In this document: piece after piece, positions 47,000 to 57,589 of the stretch
Position numbering within the stretch: the stretch's first letter is position 1
Layout of the letters: the number at the start of each line of letters is the position of its first letter
DNA from: Limnoperna fortunei
Taxonomy: Eukaryota; Mollusca; Bivalvia; Mytilida; Modiolidae
Assembly: GCA_944474755.1 (NCBI GenBank)
Contig: OX104115.1
Span: forward strand, 65,330,605 to 65,394,604
Length of the DNA: 64,000 bases
Direction of reading: 5' to 3'
Notes under the pieces: generated by a model
Databases searched by the model: none
What the model was told of the DNA's origin: nothing
Seen by the model: only the letters and a program-made list of their open reading frames with translations
Position numbers and translations under genes: made by a program

Positions 47000-49185
47000 A
47001 ATCACATTTGATTTTTAGAAGTAGAAATAAATGTGTAAAGTCTGATAAATTTACAATGTGTAGCGGTTACAATACGGCAGCTTCTTTTGGCAACAACAAA
47101 AAGAGGCTTTTACATAGATTATCTATAAACACCCCAGCCACCAGTTTGGTTCTAAGCCAGGCTTATAACCCAACCCTTCCCCTACTTTTTATCGACAGGG
47201 ATTGACTGCTTTTTGGGTCGACCTCTTGAGCCGTCCCATTATGTTGGGTATTTTTCATCACCTAAATATTGCTTTCAAAATGTAAGGTTAATTGTGAAAT
47301 TCCTATAAGAATTTAGCTATTACAACTCACGGGTCTTGTTATTTAGTACTCAGTTTTTTCCGCATTTCTCTAACAAAGTTAAAGGAAGTGTACGCTTACT
47401 CAATGCACGAATTAGTGAACACATTTTATTTATCTGTGATCAATTTAGTTTAATTGAGAAATAATTTTGTGTTTTGGAAACAATTTCGCTACGACAGACT
47501 ACAATCGAAAGTAGCAAATCTGTAAATTTAAATAAATTTCTCTGTAATTAACGTTTGCGATTATCGTCTTTTTTTGGCAAACATTTCACTATTGACATAC
47601 CTGTTTCTTTTTATGTCTGTGAAACTAAAAGGAAACCAAAATACGTCCTAATTTTAACAGTGTAATAAAGATCTCCTCCCTTGGCTGTAGCGGTAAATTC
47701 AAGTTATAATTGCCTGCAAGGAAAGAGACTGTTCTTATTTCTATATAATAACATAGAAATAAGTCGACTTTTTTAGCTTTCAAATTAAATATTTGAGTAG
47801 TAAATTTCCCAACATCATATTACATATGTGTGACAGGTTTATTTATTTGTGCAGTACATCTACCTTGATTAACAATATTTGTCTACAAATTTGGTATATT
47901 GAAAATCATGCGAAATTAAAAGATGACTAATGTTTAAACATAATATATAAATTATACTGTCCCCAGGATACAAACGGACTATTCGGAGCCCTTTTCAAAC
48001 AATGCATGTCTACATGGTGTTCATATTGTGAACAAATTAGTAGGTATGAAATATATAATTGTCAATGTTTTTCAGACGCTACTTGCACATTCGTAAGCAT
48101 TTAAATGAACTTCCGAATTTAAATGGCTTAACTTTAATTTTTTCACTCTGACATCTGAGAAATGGATTAGGAATTTTAAGAAAACGTGCGCATACATTTC
48201 TAGATTATGATTTTATTTTTAATTAAAATCCTTGAATCATTCTTCCAGAGCGTTGATACACAAAGCCATGTCAGAAACTTAAGATAATTTGTGTTCAACA
48301 TTTAAACATAAGGAACAATAAGTATATTTTATCTCTCTGGAATGGGTTGTTTAAAAATTGTCTAGGTAAAATAACAAATTTTCAAATTATCATTTATAAT
48401 GAAAGGTATCATACGACATATCAATATCGAAAGTCAAAACATAAACAGACCTGAAGCTTTGGTATCATTAAATCATTTTTAATAAATACACTATTGTGTA
48501 TAGTATGACGTTTACAATAACTTCTACGCTTTCAACCATACCCCTCTACGTGTTTTCACTACTTCCATCTTTAAAGACTACTTTTAACTTCTATTGGTTT
48601 TTACTCTTTCTTTTGACAACTCGATCCTTCTTCCTCCCTTCCATGTCCATGTGATAATAATTCTGTTTAAATTTCTGCTTGAATTTCTAACGCCTTTAAT
48701 TCTCTCAATTCAAAGTTTATTTTCACTGTTATCCCATCACGTACCCACTAATAACTCCATTACTGTTTACCAAATGTCCACTTTTTTCTCTGGTATTATG
48801 ACAACATCACCACCTCATACCGAGTTTTCATTAAATACTTAGCCTCTTTACAAATTTCTACTTTTATTTCCATTGTTTTCAAGAAATCATGGACAATAAC
48901 GGAAAATATTTTTCATTTAAAATCACTAATTTACCTTATATGTTGCTTGGACTCCTCTACCTTTCACAGGATAATAAATGCCTTCCTTAAAAATTCCTTC
49001 TTGTTATTTCTGTTTTACCTATTGATAATAAAGCTAATAAGAAGAAATATTTTATTGTCGTCCTTCAATATACCAAGAAGTAAATTAGGTCGATATTCCA
49101 CGAAAAGAGTGTGGGGTAATTTTTAACTCGTGTCGAAGTATTATCTAACAGTAAACAAAGTATGAATTGAACAGGGATATTTCAC
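47000..49185. other. Stretch without supported genes upstream of HSPA12-like copy 2
   Basis: The untranslated first exon and promoter of copy 2 should lie at or beyond 46778 on this side, but I cannot place them. No conserved frame or clear repeat seen; T/C-rich runs at 48.6-48.9 kb give chance frames. Confidence 0.35.
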
Positions 49186-49189
49186 AGTA

Positions 49190-50517
49190 TTGCACAGGTA
49201 CATTTAGTTGTATCTGGAAATGTTTACAAACTTTGGGGCCTAATACAGGCGATTATTTCTAAAATATATATGTACTAAATATTTACTGCTTGTGAATTTT
49301 AAATTTCCTGGTAAGATATCTGATATAACATGATCATATCAATAATTTTACCTGATATTTAACAATGCGTACATTAAATTATATGTATTGGTTACCTAAT
49401 AATATATGGAGAAGACAATAGAGACAAAACTATATTTGATAAATTATTTCAATGTGCAACCCTAACCACACCCCTTTTAATGGTTAATTTTTTTATGAAA
49501 TCGCAAGACGGTTTTGAGGTAAAATAAGAATAAAACCAGCCTGCAATATTCCTACAATCGAATCCCTCCCTTTATACTCGCCCGAGTAGTAAAGTATGGG
49601 TTATTATCAGTGAAGGTCACGGGTCTTTGCTATAGGGCTCTAGTGCATTCAGGGTTGCATTATCATTCGTATAAATCTTGCAGTTCTATGTGTAGTATAA
49701 AAATCTTTCGGCTGTACTAACCATTACCCATACCTTGACAAATTGATGGGGCGCACACCCGACCTGAATTCACCGCTGTTTTAAGATTCAAGTCTTCTCT
49801 TAAACTAGACGTCTATACAAATTAATAAATCAATATTTTTCGTTTGAGATATATTTAAGTATGTTCTTAGTATGCATATATCTGATGCCGATTTATTTTC
49901 AGATTTATTCTTAAAATAATATTTACATGTATCATCTTGTTACACTCACCCGTCATTTTTCTACAAGGTTTTGAAATATTGGATCTAGGCTTTTAATAAT
50001 GCCAGATTAAACTGTACAAACCATATATTGTTTCTAAATATTCAAGGACATTTTAAACAGATTTATTTTTTATTTAAAAGATAAAATTACATTTAAACGT
50101 ATTCTTTGTAATCAAAATGAAATTGGTACCGGTATGTAAACATTTTGTTTTGCTCTTTTCATATGCATACTGTATCAGCAAATGAACTTATCTCAACGAT
50201 AAGAATATACAAAAATTCGTATTAAATGTGAAGGAATTTGGCAAAGGAAATTAGAACTATGGATCAACCGTGGTTGTTGACTGTTGGTTGCTTGAAATCC
50301 AAGTCACAGCAAGGTATCATCTAAAATACGGCTATTCTGTAAGGTAATCTAAAAAGGATTCTTCATTACAATAATCAAATAACCCTTCCCAAACCAGAAG
50401 GCAATCACTAGCCGCGACAAGAGGACACGCGTTGCAGCTTTGTGGTAATCGCTATATGGGCATCATTACAGTACGCGAATTAAAACCTTATGAAATTAAA
50501 AAAAGGACTCGAAAATA

Positions 50518-50545
<28 letters not shown>
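49190..50545. repeat. Right copy of the direct duplication flanking HSPA12-like copy 2
   Basis: Counterpart of 35880-37440 in the same orientation (TTTGGGGCCTAATACAGGCG, TTTCCTGGTAAGATATCTGA, ATCTTGCAGTTCTATGTGTA, TACCTTGACAAATTGATG, AAAAGGACTCGAA). Diverged, with insertions and deletions. Confidence 0.5.
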
Positions 50546-50547
<2 letters not shown>

Positions 50548-50548
<1 letters not shown>

Positions 50549-50804
50549 AGTGTCTAATGAATTAACCAAACAATGTCGTTGTAATTTCCACTCTGAAAAT
50601 CATCTGTACACACAGATTTGATTTTTGAGCGTCCCACCTCGGGAATCGAACTCGTGTCAGTTTATAACATCTATGGCTACTGCGCCTAGCATGTAAAGAC
50701 AGAGATGTAACCTCTAGACCAGATCCGTCCGCTAAAAAACGGAGTTTCACTGGCCTAGTGTTACTTTTGGTTGAACATGTCATTTACATACACAATGTTT
50801 TTGT
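50548..50804 (-). repeat. tRNA-derived SINE, inverted copy of the one at 9978
   Basis: The minus strand carries CACAAAAACATTGTGTATG, AACTCCGTTTTTTAGCGGA, a good B box (GAGTTCGATTCCCGAGG) and GACATTGTTTGGTTAATTC, then a (TA)n tail at 50523-50548. The box is better kept than in the other copy. Confidence 0.7.
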
Positions 50805-50946
50805 GCGACCTGAGCTTTAATTACAACGATTTTCATACAATCAGAATGGATCTGTAAGCAATTATACAGATGCGTGCATATAGTGGTTTTGAATTTCTAT
50901 TTATAATTGTCTATTTATATATGCCCAACACAATCAGATGTTGGGC

Positions 50947-50950
<4 letters not shown>

Positions 50951-51002
<52 letters not shown>
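50951..51002. repeat. (TA)n microsatellite
   Basis: Pure TA run of about 52 bp, preceded by a small inverted pair (ATATGCCCAACA / TGTTGGGCATAT). Chance frames reading YIYIYI cross it on both strands and are not genes. Confidence 0.9.
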
Positions 51003-51005
<3 letters not shown>

Positions 51006-51117
51006 CCAGCAACACACACAATAGAACATGTGGATTGAGAATACATGTAGATAAAATGTATAAGCTGACAAATGCAAAGTTTTTTCTTTTTTTGCAAACG
51101 CTTCAACATATTCTAAC

Positions 51118-51420
51118 CTGGTGTTAGAATGCTTCCTGCAGGACATCTTTTATAATAACATGAACAGTCTTCTTCAGATGGTATGCAGAAACAAGGACTG
51201 TTTGGACTAACCACAAAGTCAAAACCTTCTGTATAGTCACATCTACAGCTAATATCCGTTTTGTAAGTGCCATTATCAAAAATGATTTGTCCGATGTCAC
51301 TTGCTTTCGATTTTAAAAATGTACATAAAGAGCTGCCATTTGTCCAAAACTTAAATGGTTGGAAGCGGTTCATATCGCAATGTCTCCCTTGAAGTGAACC
51401 AACAACTACCATTTTGAAAC
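51118..51420 (-). CDS. Cysteine-rich extracellular domain exon, second half
   Basis: Acceptor TTCATATTAG, donor CCAG|GTTAGA, phase 1 on both sides, 101 codons. It encodes VVVGSLQGRHCDMNRFQPFK, FWTNGSSLCTFLKSKASDIG, FDNGTYKTDISCRCDYTEGF and FCIPSEEDCSCYYKRCPAG. The pattern CRCDYT.GF.FV..P...CFC.PS.EDCSCY.K.C is one I associate with uncharacterised, lineage-expanded molluscan secreted or membrane proteins. NGS and NGT are N-glycosylation sites. Disulphide-bonded and extracellular is the likely state. No membrane segment is visible; the next exon downstream was not found. Confidence 0.65.
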
Positions 51421-51849
51421 CTAATATGAAAACATATAAATAAATACAAATTACATACATTATGTGTAAGTACAAAATTTGTCGAGACAGTTGTGTACAT
51501 TCGTATCACTACGAGACGCGTAGGGTCGAGTTGTGGTACCTAATGTATGCAACTGTCGAAATACCTGCGCTTAAATGTATGTAATAAATTATATAAATAA
51601 AAAAGTATAACAAAACGGAGAAAAACTGAATATATTAGGAGTCGTTTGTTTTTATGGATCCGTTCGTCACCATGGTGACGTCACATGCATGTCATATGAT
51701 TGATAGTTTTTAAATAGGACGATTAAGAGATTGCAAAATAATGTATGAAATTTTTGTTGTTATTTTTAAATAGAACACATATTTATTATCGATGTCAGAT
51801 TTATTTTTATGTCTACATAAAGACAATCAAGGTCAGCATTAAGCAGAGT

Positions 51850-51960
51850 TTGATCACGTGAGTTGAATTTGATCACGTGACAGATAATTGCCGTAGAGCT
51901 CACCGCTCTTCGCAGGCATCTTCATTGCCTTCTGAGAGCTGTGCTCGCTATTAATAATGA
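51850..51960 (-). repeat. Dispersed repeat, inverted copy of 25795-25912
   Basis: TTTGATCACGTGA, CCGTAGAGCTCACCGCTCTT and GAGAGCTGTGCTCGC are the complement of the block at 25.8 kb. It lies in the intron between the two cysteine-rich exons. Confidence 0.5.
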
Positions 51961-52491
51961 CCCAAGAAAAAGTACAGCTCGTATCACATATATAGATTAT
52001 TCAATGTTTTGTATCAGCCAATTTGAATCAGTCGGTATTTTGTTCGATTTTTACAAATATACTTCATTTTAGATAATGTATGTAGATAAAGAATGTTTTT
52101 TCTTCAAATATAATTTTATGTTATGATATTACTTTGACTAAGATATGTACATTTTTCGCTTTGCAATTAAAAAAAACATTCAATACGTTTCCAAAAAGCA
52201 TTCCAAAACTTCAATATTATACACTACAATAGTATGCTGAAGCGCACACAAACATCTACAAGTAACTTTTGAATAGATCATTCATAATAATTCGTTAATA
52301 AGTATATAGAATAGCCCTGTTGCATAAATCATACAATAAAATCAGACATTAAACGGTCAGATTTTTAACATGAAAATATAGATATTTTTTGACCAGACTA
52401 TCTTTGACTTTTTGGACAAGAAAATCGTATAGATGATAATAAAATCATCTATAATACCCATTTAACATGTTAGTAACGTTCCTACACAAAC

Positions 52492-52627
52492 CTGCAGCTT
52501 CAAAATCAGGGTAGTTTCTACAAAACTCAGTATATTGCATTTTGTTTTCGTCATACAAACAGTGATATCGTTGTGTAATATTGCACTTTCCCACCGCTCG
52601 GAGATTCCACTGTGAATCGTAGGGACA
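52492..52627 (-). CDS. Cysteine-rich extracellular domain exon, first half
   Basis: Acceptor TTGGTTACAG, donor GCAG|GTTTGT. It starts in phase 0 and ends in phase 1, which fits the next exon exactly (EAAG joined to FKMVVVG). It encodes CPYDSQWNLRAVGKCNITQR, YHCLYDENKMQYTEFCRNYP and DFEAA: C....W.LRA...C....YHCLYD....F.EFC...PDF..AG, the usual first half of the domain described at 51118. NIT is an N-glycosylation site. The signal-peptide exon must lie upstream; a weak candidate is at 53700-53756. Confidence 0.65.
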
Positions 52628-52780
52628 CTGTAACCAATCAATGGTTAACATAAAAGTTGCAGATACTTAGAAAGCATAGAAAACAAATAAGGTAACTGTA
52701 TACCATAAATTTGGTGTTGCATAAAAAGTAGTTTTTGAAAATAAAATGTCGTCAGAGATACCAATGTAATACAATGTACT

Positions 52781-52830
52781 ATGCCAAACGCGCGTTTCGT
52801 CTAATCAAGACTCATCAGTGGCGCGCACAC
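52781..52830 (-). ncRNA. Hammerhead-ribozyme-like motif
   Basis: On the minus strand: GCGCGCCA, CTGATGA, a stem-II hairpin GTCTTGATTAGAC, GAAA, then CGCGCG and TTTGGC. Conserved core boxes CUGAUGA and GAAA are both present, and GCC/GGC can form stem I. The cleavage triplet reads GUU, whereas I remember GUC (GCGCGTCTGGC) in the widespread bivalve version, so activity is doubtful. Hammerheads of this kind belong to Penelope-like or retrozyme-type repeats in bivalves. Confidence 0.55.
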
Positions 52831-53519
52831 CAAAAAGGTAGTTATTACCTAAATGTTTAAGATGTTGTATAGCTTTTATTACCAAGATTGCTTTACTGTG
52901 TAGCATACTATTGTCATGAGAATAAACGTTTCCCTTTTACCAAATTGTTCGTTATTAATAAAAATGCATCTTCTAATCCTTTAGAAGGATAGTTGAAATT
53001 GCAAATAATTTCATAAAGTTGCTTATTATTTGTATTTAGTTCTTATAGAAAGTCTTATCATAATCTTTCAATAAACATTATTGACCGTTGAATGTATTGT
53101 AAAACCTTAATAATTGTTCAAAATTAAATACACATCATATGGTAAAGAGATTCCTTTCATATGTTGTTTCTCTAAACAGTATACCTAACAGATGTTTCGC
53201 ACACAGTGGTGACGCGGTTCACACAACTAAAGATGTTAAATACAGTTGAACATGTATATTGATAAATTTAAAATGCACATATCCAACATTTTGATCGGAC
53301 TATTCTCATAGATACAAGAAATATAGTTGTTGACCATGGATGGTGTAACGTCACATTATATCGTTCATTTAAATGTTTTTCAATTGCTTTCACTGTCGGA
53401 CCTTTAAGCAAATGATGTTTTAAAATTGGATTATATTTATAGTTTCTTTAAATATCTCCATTATTAAATGTGTCATTTAATTATAATTAATAATAACGTG
53501 AGCCCCTCGAAATTAATAG

Positions 53520-53595
53520 GGCGTTGGTGGCCGAGTGTTGTAGTTAGTTTGTCATATACAATTTATCACGTGGTCTTACAACGTAACTTTAATGC
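53520..53595 (+). repeat. SINE head fragment
   Basis: GTTGGTGGCCGAGTGTTGTA and TTATCACGTGGTCTTACAAC resemble the tRNA-like head of the SINE family at 11190. The rest is missing. Confidence 0.35.
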
Positions 53596-53699
53596 AATTT
53601 TCACTCCGTAATGTTTTACGAAGACGTCATCAAGTTTAACAGTTTTCCACATTCTTTAGTGATACACGGTAATGTGTAGTATTGACACCGCAAACTTAC

Positions 53700-53756
53700 C
53701 AACAGTGAACAAACTAGACGGCGGGAAGTCATACCTTTAATGGAATCCAAGCATTC
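53700..53756 (-). CDS. Candidate small upstream exon of the cysteine-rich gene
   Basis: A 57-bp stretch on the minus strand has a good acceptor (TGTATTATTTTAG) and a strong donor (TTG|GTAAGT), and is open in one frame: ECLDSIKGMTSRRLVCSLL. Phase 0 at its end fits the exon at 52627. Starting at its internal ATG would give only 11 residues, too short for a signal peptide, so the link is weak. Confidence 0.2.
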
Positions 53757-53799
53757 CTAAAATAATACATTAGAAAATAAATATTCAAGAGAAAAAACA

Positions 53800-55020
53800 C
53801 AACTTAATAAAATTGCTTGGTAATTAAATTGGCTTATTTGTAATGTTAGTAAATGTATGCTGATTTAAGAAGCTCAGGTCATCCATTACAATTTTTCTTC
53901 ATTTATTTGTTTAAGATTTTTTCCAAAACTATTTCTCATCGATAAGTAGGTGTCAAAATAAAAACCGAATTAAGCACGCCTTTTTTATTTTGTGTACAAG
54001 ATAATTTTATTTAAAGTTTGCGCAAACGAAAAGGTGAAAAATTTCGACTTAAACGTTATATTTAAGTGCAGTAAAATACAAAGAAAAAACTCTAATAAAG
54101 ATCATTAACTGACATACATTACATACGGGATCAACAAGTTTTGTGCAGTGTATTGAGTGACCTTAAAATGTATGTCGTTAACGATTTCTAAGAATATGGG
54201 TATGAAAATATTCAGATACGATGTAAATTAAAGATATAATGAGGTACTCGACGGGGATAATCATGAAACAATAGAAAACTTTTTAAAAAATGCAAGAAAC
54301 AGATTCTCTTTCAGTTTGTCGTGAATTAAATATTTCTATATTCGCATTTAAAAATCTTAATTTTAACTATCAACAGTGTAGAAATAGTTTAAGCCACTCA
54401 AAAGTGAAGGAGAATCTATAAATACATGCAGCACAAATTACCCACATATACTCTTACTGATAAACATAAAAACTTTTAAAAATTACATAAAAGAAGGTTA
54501 GAGCACATTACATGCAAGATAGATCATTTAAAACTAAATTAATGAGTAAAATGTTATAGTAGTGAATACAATATCTAAGGCAATTCGGAAATATGACATA
54601 TATTAAACAAGTCTTAAATATAACAACTTTATTATAAAACACGTTTTGTTGTTTGTTGAAGTTAAACAATGAAATCGAAAACTGCTAATTACATTTTAAA
54701 ATTTTAAGTAATAACTAATCAAATATATATGTGCAGTACTCAGAAACCAGTCCGGTTCCACAAACATGCCCGATTCTCCTACCCTGACCGATCATAACGT
54801 CATAAATAACAATCACATATAACTTGAAATTAAAACGTAAGAAATGTTGTTTGTTTAAAAAAAGTTTATTTTTTGGAGAAAATTGAAAGCACATAAGGAG
54901 TTAATGTGAACCCAGAAAACATGTGGTAAGAAAATGGCCGACACCAAGAAATAAAAAGGACTTGGGTTCATGAACTAGCACGGAGAACACATTAATAATT
55001 TTCTAGTCCAGCGCGTCCAT
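53800..55020. other. AT-rich stretch without supported features
   Basis: No exon, RNA gene or repeat recognised. Confidence 0.4.
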
Positions 55021-55023
55021 TAC

Positions 55024-55197
55024 ATGACGTGGTTAAAAAAGATCCCGTTTTCAACACCAGCACCAAACGCATTTGAAGCACTAAAGGCTGGACTAGTGGA
55101 AGCTATGGTACATGTACTTCCTAACCCAAACTCCACTGATACTTATGTGTTAGACACAGTTGTCGCGGATCCCACTATGGCAGATACAGAAATGTAG
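55024..55197 (+). CDS. Short unrecognised ORF (57 residues), possible exon
   Basis: A frame from ATG at 55024 to TAG reads MTWLKKIPFSTPAPNAFEAL, KAGLVEAMVHVLPNPNSTDT and YVLDTVVADPTMADTEM. Composition and balance look protein-like, and a TTTTCTAG acceptor-like site lies just before (55000-55007). I recognise no family. It could be a terminal exon or a transposon relic. Confidence 0.3.
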   Translation: MTWLKKIPFSTPAPNAFEALKAGLVEAMVHVLPNPNSTDTYVLDTVVADPTMADTEM

Positions 55198-55470
55198 ATA
55201 AAGGTAAGTAGCTTTGCAAATAAAGTTCTGACACCATCTCAGTGTAAGTACTGCTCAACCAGTTGTCAGTTGGTTGATCAAGGATAGCCAACCTACCTCA
55301 TTAGAGTTACAGTTAAGCTGTCCGGTAAACCTACAGTTTGGAGGTTTTCGATCATAGCTCACAAAGAGAGACGGTGTCATATATTATATTAGGGAAGACC
55401 CTGTACATTAGAATCTACTAATATTCCCGACAGCTTGCAAATGGAATTTAAAGCGCGAGCTGTGTCATGA

Positions 55471-55662
55471 CTTTCTATAATACAGACAAATGCGCCAAAC
55501 CAAAATTGTGTTAAGATTGAAACTTGTTGTGGCATGGAATGTCCACAGAATGAAAACTGTCATCCGAGTCGTGAAAAAACAAGGTACAAAAAGTCGTATG
55601 AACATTTAGTACAATATCTTAAAATCAAAAATCAGGTCACAACAATTTATGTGTCTGCTTAG
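55471..55662 (+). CDS. Short cysteine-containing open frame, possible exon
   Basis: No ATG at the start. An ATAATACAG acceptor-like site leads into NAPNQNCVKIETCCGMECPQ and NENCHPSREKTRYKK; the frame ends at TAG 55662. Five cysteines within 18 residues suggest an extracellular fold, but no family is recognised and neighbouring exons are not seen. Confidence 0.22.
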   Translation, partial: LSIIQTNAPNQNCVKIETCCGMECPQNENCHPSREKTRYKKSYEHLVQYLKIKNQVTTIYVSA

Positions 55663-55979
55663 TTTTTTACCTGAGTTTCTTTTTAGAAAGTTTACCAACT
55701 TCATCGGTTATAGGAAAGTCATTTTGCAAGCGGTAATGCTGTCCAGCGTGAAAGGACAATGAATAAATCAGCATCCAATACGAGAACTGAGAAAATCGTT
55801 GTTCAAATTAAATAAAACACCAGGCAATTGAACATCTAGGGGTTTAAAGCTTAAGGTTAAAACTAGTAAATATTTTATAAGTAAAAATTACGTACTATTG
55901 TAGGTAACAAAGCAGTTTACTAAACCTATCATTGAGTGGACTAGTGACATTGCGAGCTATAACACTATACAGTACCTTA

Positions 55980-56171
55980 ATAGTCCTCCACAAATCAGAA
56001 AAGGACATTTGTGGAACCTCGATTAACAGTATACAGAAAATGCAAACTATGACAACAAACAGTAACAAACGAGCGAACAAAAAAAGGGTTGAGGATATAT
56101 CAACAATAAAAGACACAATGATAAAACAACTCGACAGTGAGCTTAAGGAAGTCAAGCTTGACGATGAAAGG
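55980..56171 (+). CDS. Possible diverged coiled-coil exon
   Basis: The frame ends STIKDTMIKQLDSELKEVKL and DDER, then GAAAG|GTAAAA: the same donor context and split-codon phase as the coiled-coil exons at 2.4-7.7 kb, with KQL in a similar place to their RHMKQLE. The start is uncertain because no pyrimidine-rich acceptor fits; the given start is nominal. Far from the other exons, so it may belong to another gene copy running to the right. Confidence 0.25.
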
Positions 56172-57423
56172 TAAAATTAATGTTTTAGAGAAAACATTGC
56201 TGAAAAACAGTGAAAACACAAAATTCATGTAACATGCAAATCGTAACCGATGTGTTAAAAAGAACCTGGAATATGATTAGAGTGAGACATACAACGATTA
56301 GTTTACATAAACAAAGTTCGGAATGGCATCGTCAAATATTCAGTTAAAATTGATACAAAGAAAAGGTGCAAGAGGCGTCCCTGATATAGCGATTTATGAA
56401 TCAAAACCTACGATAAAAGACGAGTACTGAAAAACAAAGCGAACTAAAAACTTCAATAATGAAATTATTATGTTATAATTAATTTTAGCGTATTTGGACA
56501 TTATGAACTTTTGACAGACTGTTGATCGTTATATCGTTTTATTTCCTCTATTTTCTATTAGTCGTTATAGCTTTTCTATTGTTTTCATTTTAACACCTGA
56601 ACACTTTTGATTGAGATATTAACCAAGCAGGTTTGACATCTATATTGCTCCAATTTATACTTTCTCGTAGATGGAAATTTCTGATTTGGTATAGTTGTTA
56701 TCAGTAGTATACAAATATTTATGTTTTTAACCAGAACAACTAATTTGTGTGAGAATTCAATGTTTGAATGATGCATGAGCGATATCAAAGGTCTAAAATT
56801 AATAAAAGATAACGCAGTGAATTTATCTATTTAATAGATTGAATAATTTATAAATAGGTTCCTATTAAATTACTCAATGAAAGATCGAATCTGCATCGGT
56901 TTGGGTGGTTAAACTAGTTTAACCTTTAAAATAACGATAATATAAATAAACGGTGATCAACCGGAATTAAACCTGTAGAGGGCATATCGTTTTACAGAAC
57001 TTTACAGTTGAATAATAATGTTAAGTAGTTATTTACATGCTAAATTGTATTTGTTATTCAGGTAAATATTTGATGGATTTATCCTCAAACACTTTGCCAC
57101 AGTTTAAAACACACGTCATCCTATTGAAGCTTTAAAAATAATGTGATGACATATTCAAGATATCGTTGCATTAAAACTAAAATTAAACGAAATTAGTTGA
57201 CTTTCAAAATTTAATTTTGTTTTATTAAAATTATAACAGTATAAACAGAATCATTATTCTTATTACAAAATTTTTTCGTAAATTGTTCAGCAAGCCTTGG
57301 GTTTTGTTTTACGGGGGATTATTTTTACTGTAGTTCTTTATAGTATTGCATTTGTTCAATATTTTCAGGGTACATTTATGTCTATGCAAGAGAAGACACA
57401 TTGAAGCTTTACGGCATTCGACC

Positions 57424-57572
57424 CATTAGGTGGCCGTGATTAAAGTAGTGCCTGACACCACTGAGGTTGTGGGTTCAAGCCCCACTGCGAACAATTTTTG
57501 CACAAAGTCTACCTTAATTGACAAAGATTGCCAGATAATATTGAGGACGACAACAAACAAACAACACATTTT
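57424..57572 (+). repeat. SINE copy, 3' truncated
   Basis: Head TAGGTGGCCGTGATTAAAGT, B box GGGTTCAAGCCCCACTGCG, body CTTAATTGACAAAGATTGCC, ending GACAACAAACAAACAACA. Same family as at 11190. Confidence 0.55.
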
Positions 57573-57589
57573 GTTGGAAATAGGATGAA

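Noticed and set aside
50915..51146. Frames with YIYIYIYI runs
   Set aside because: Translation of a (TA)n microsatellite.
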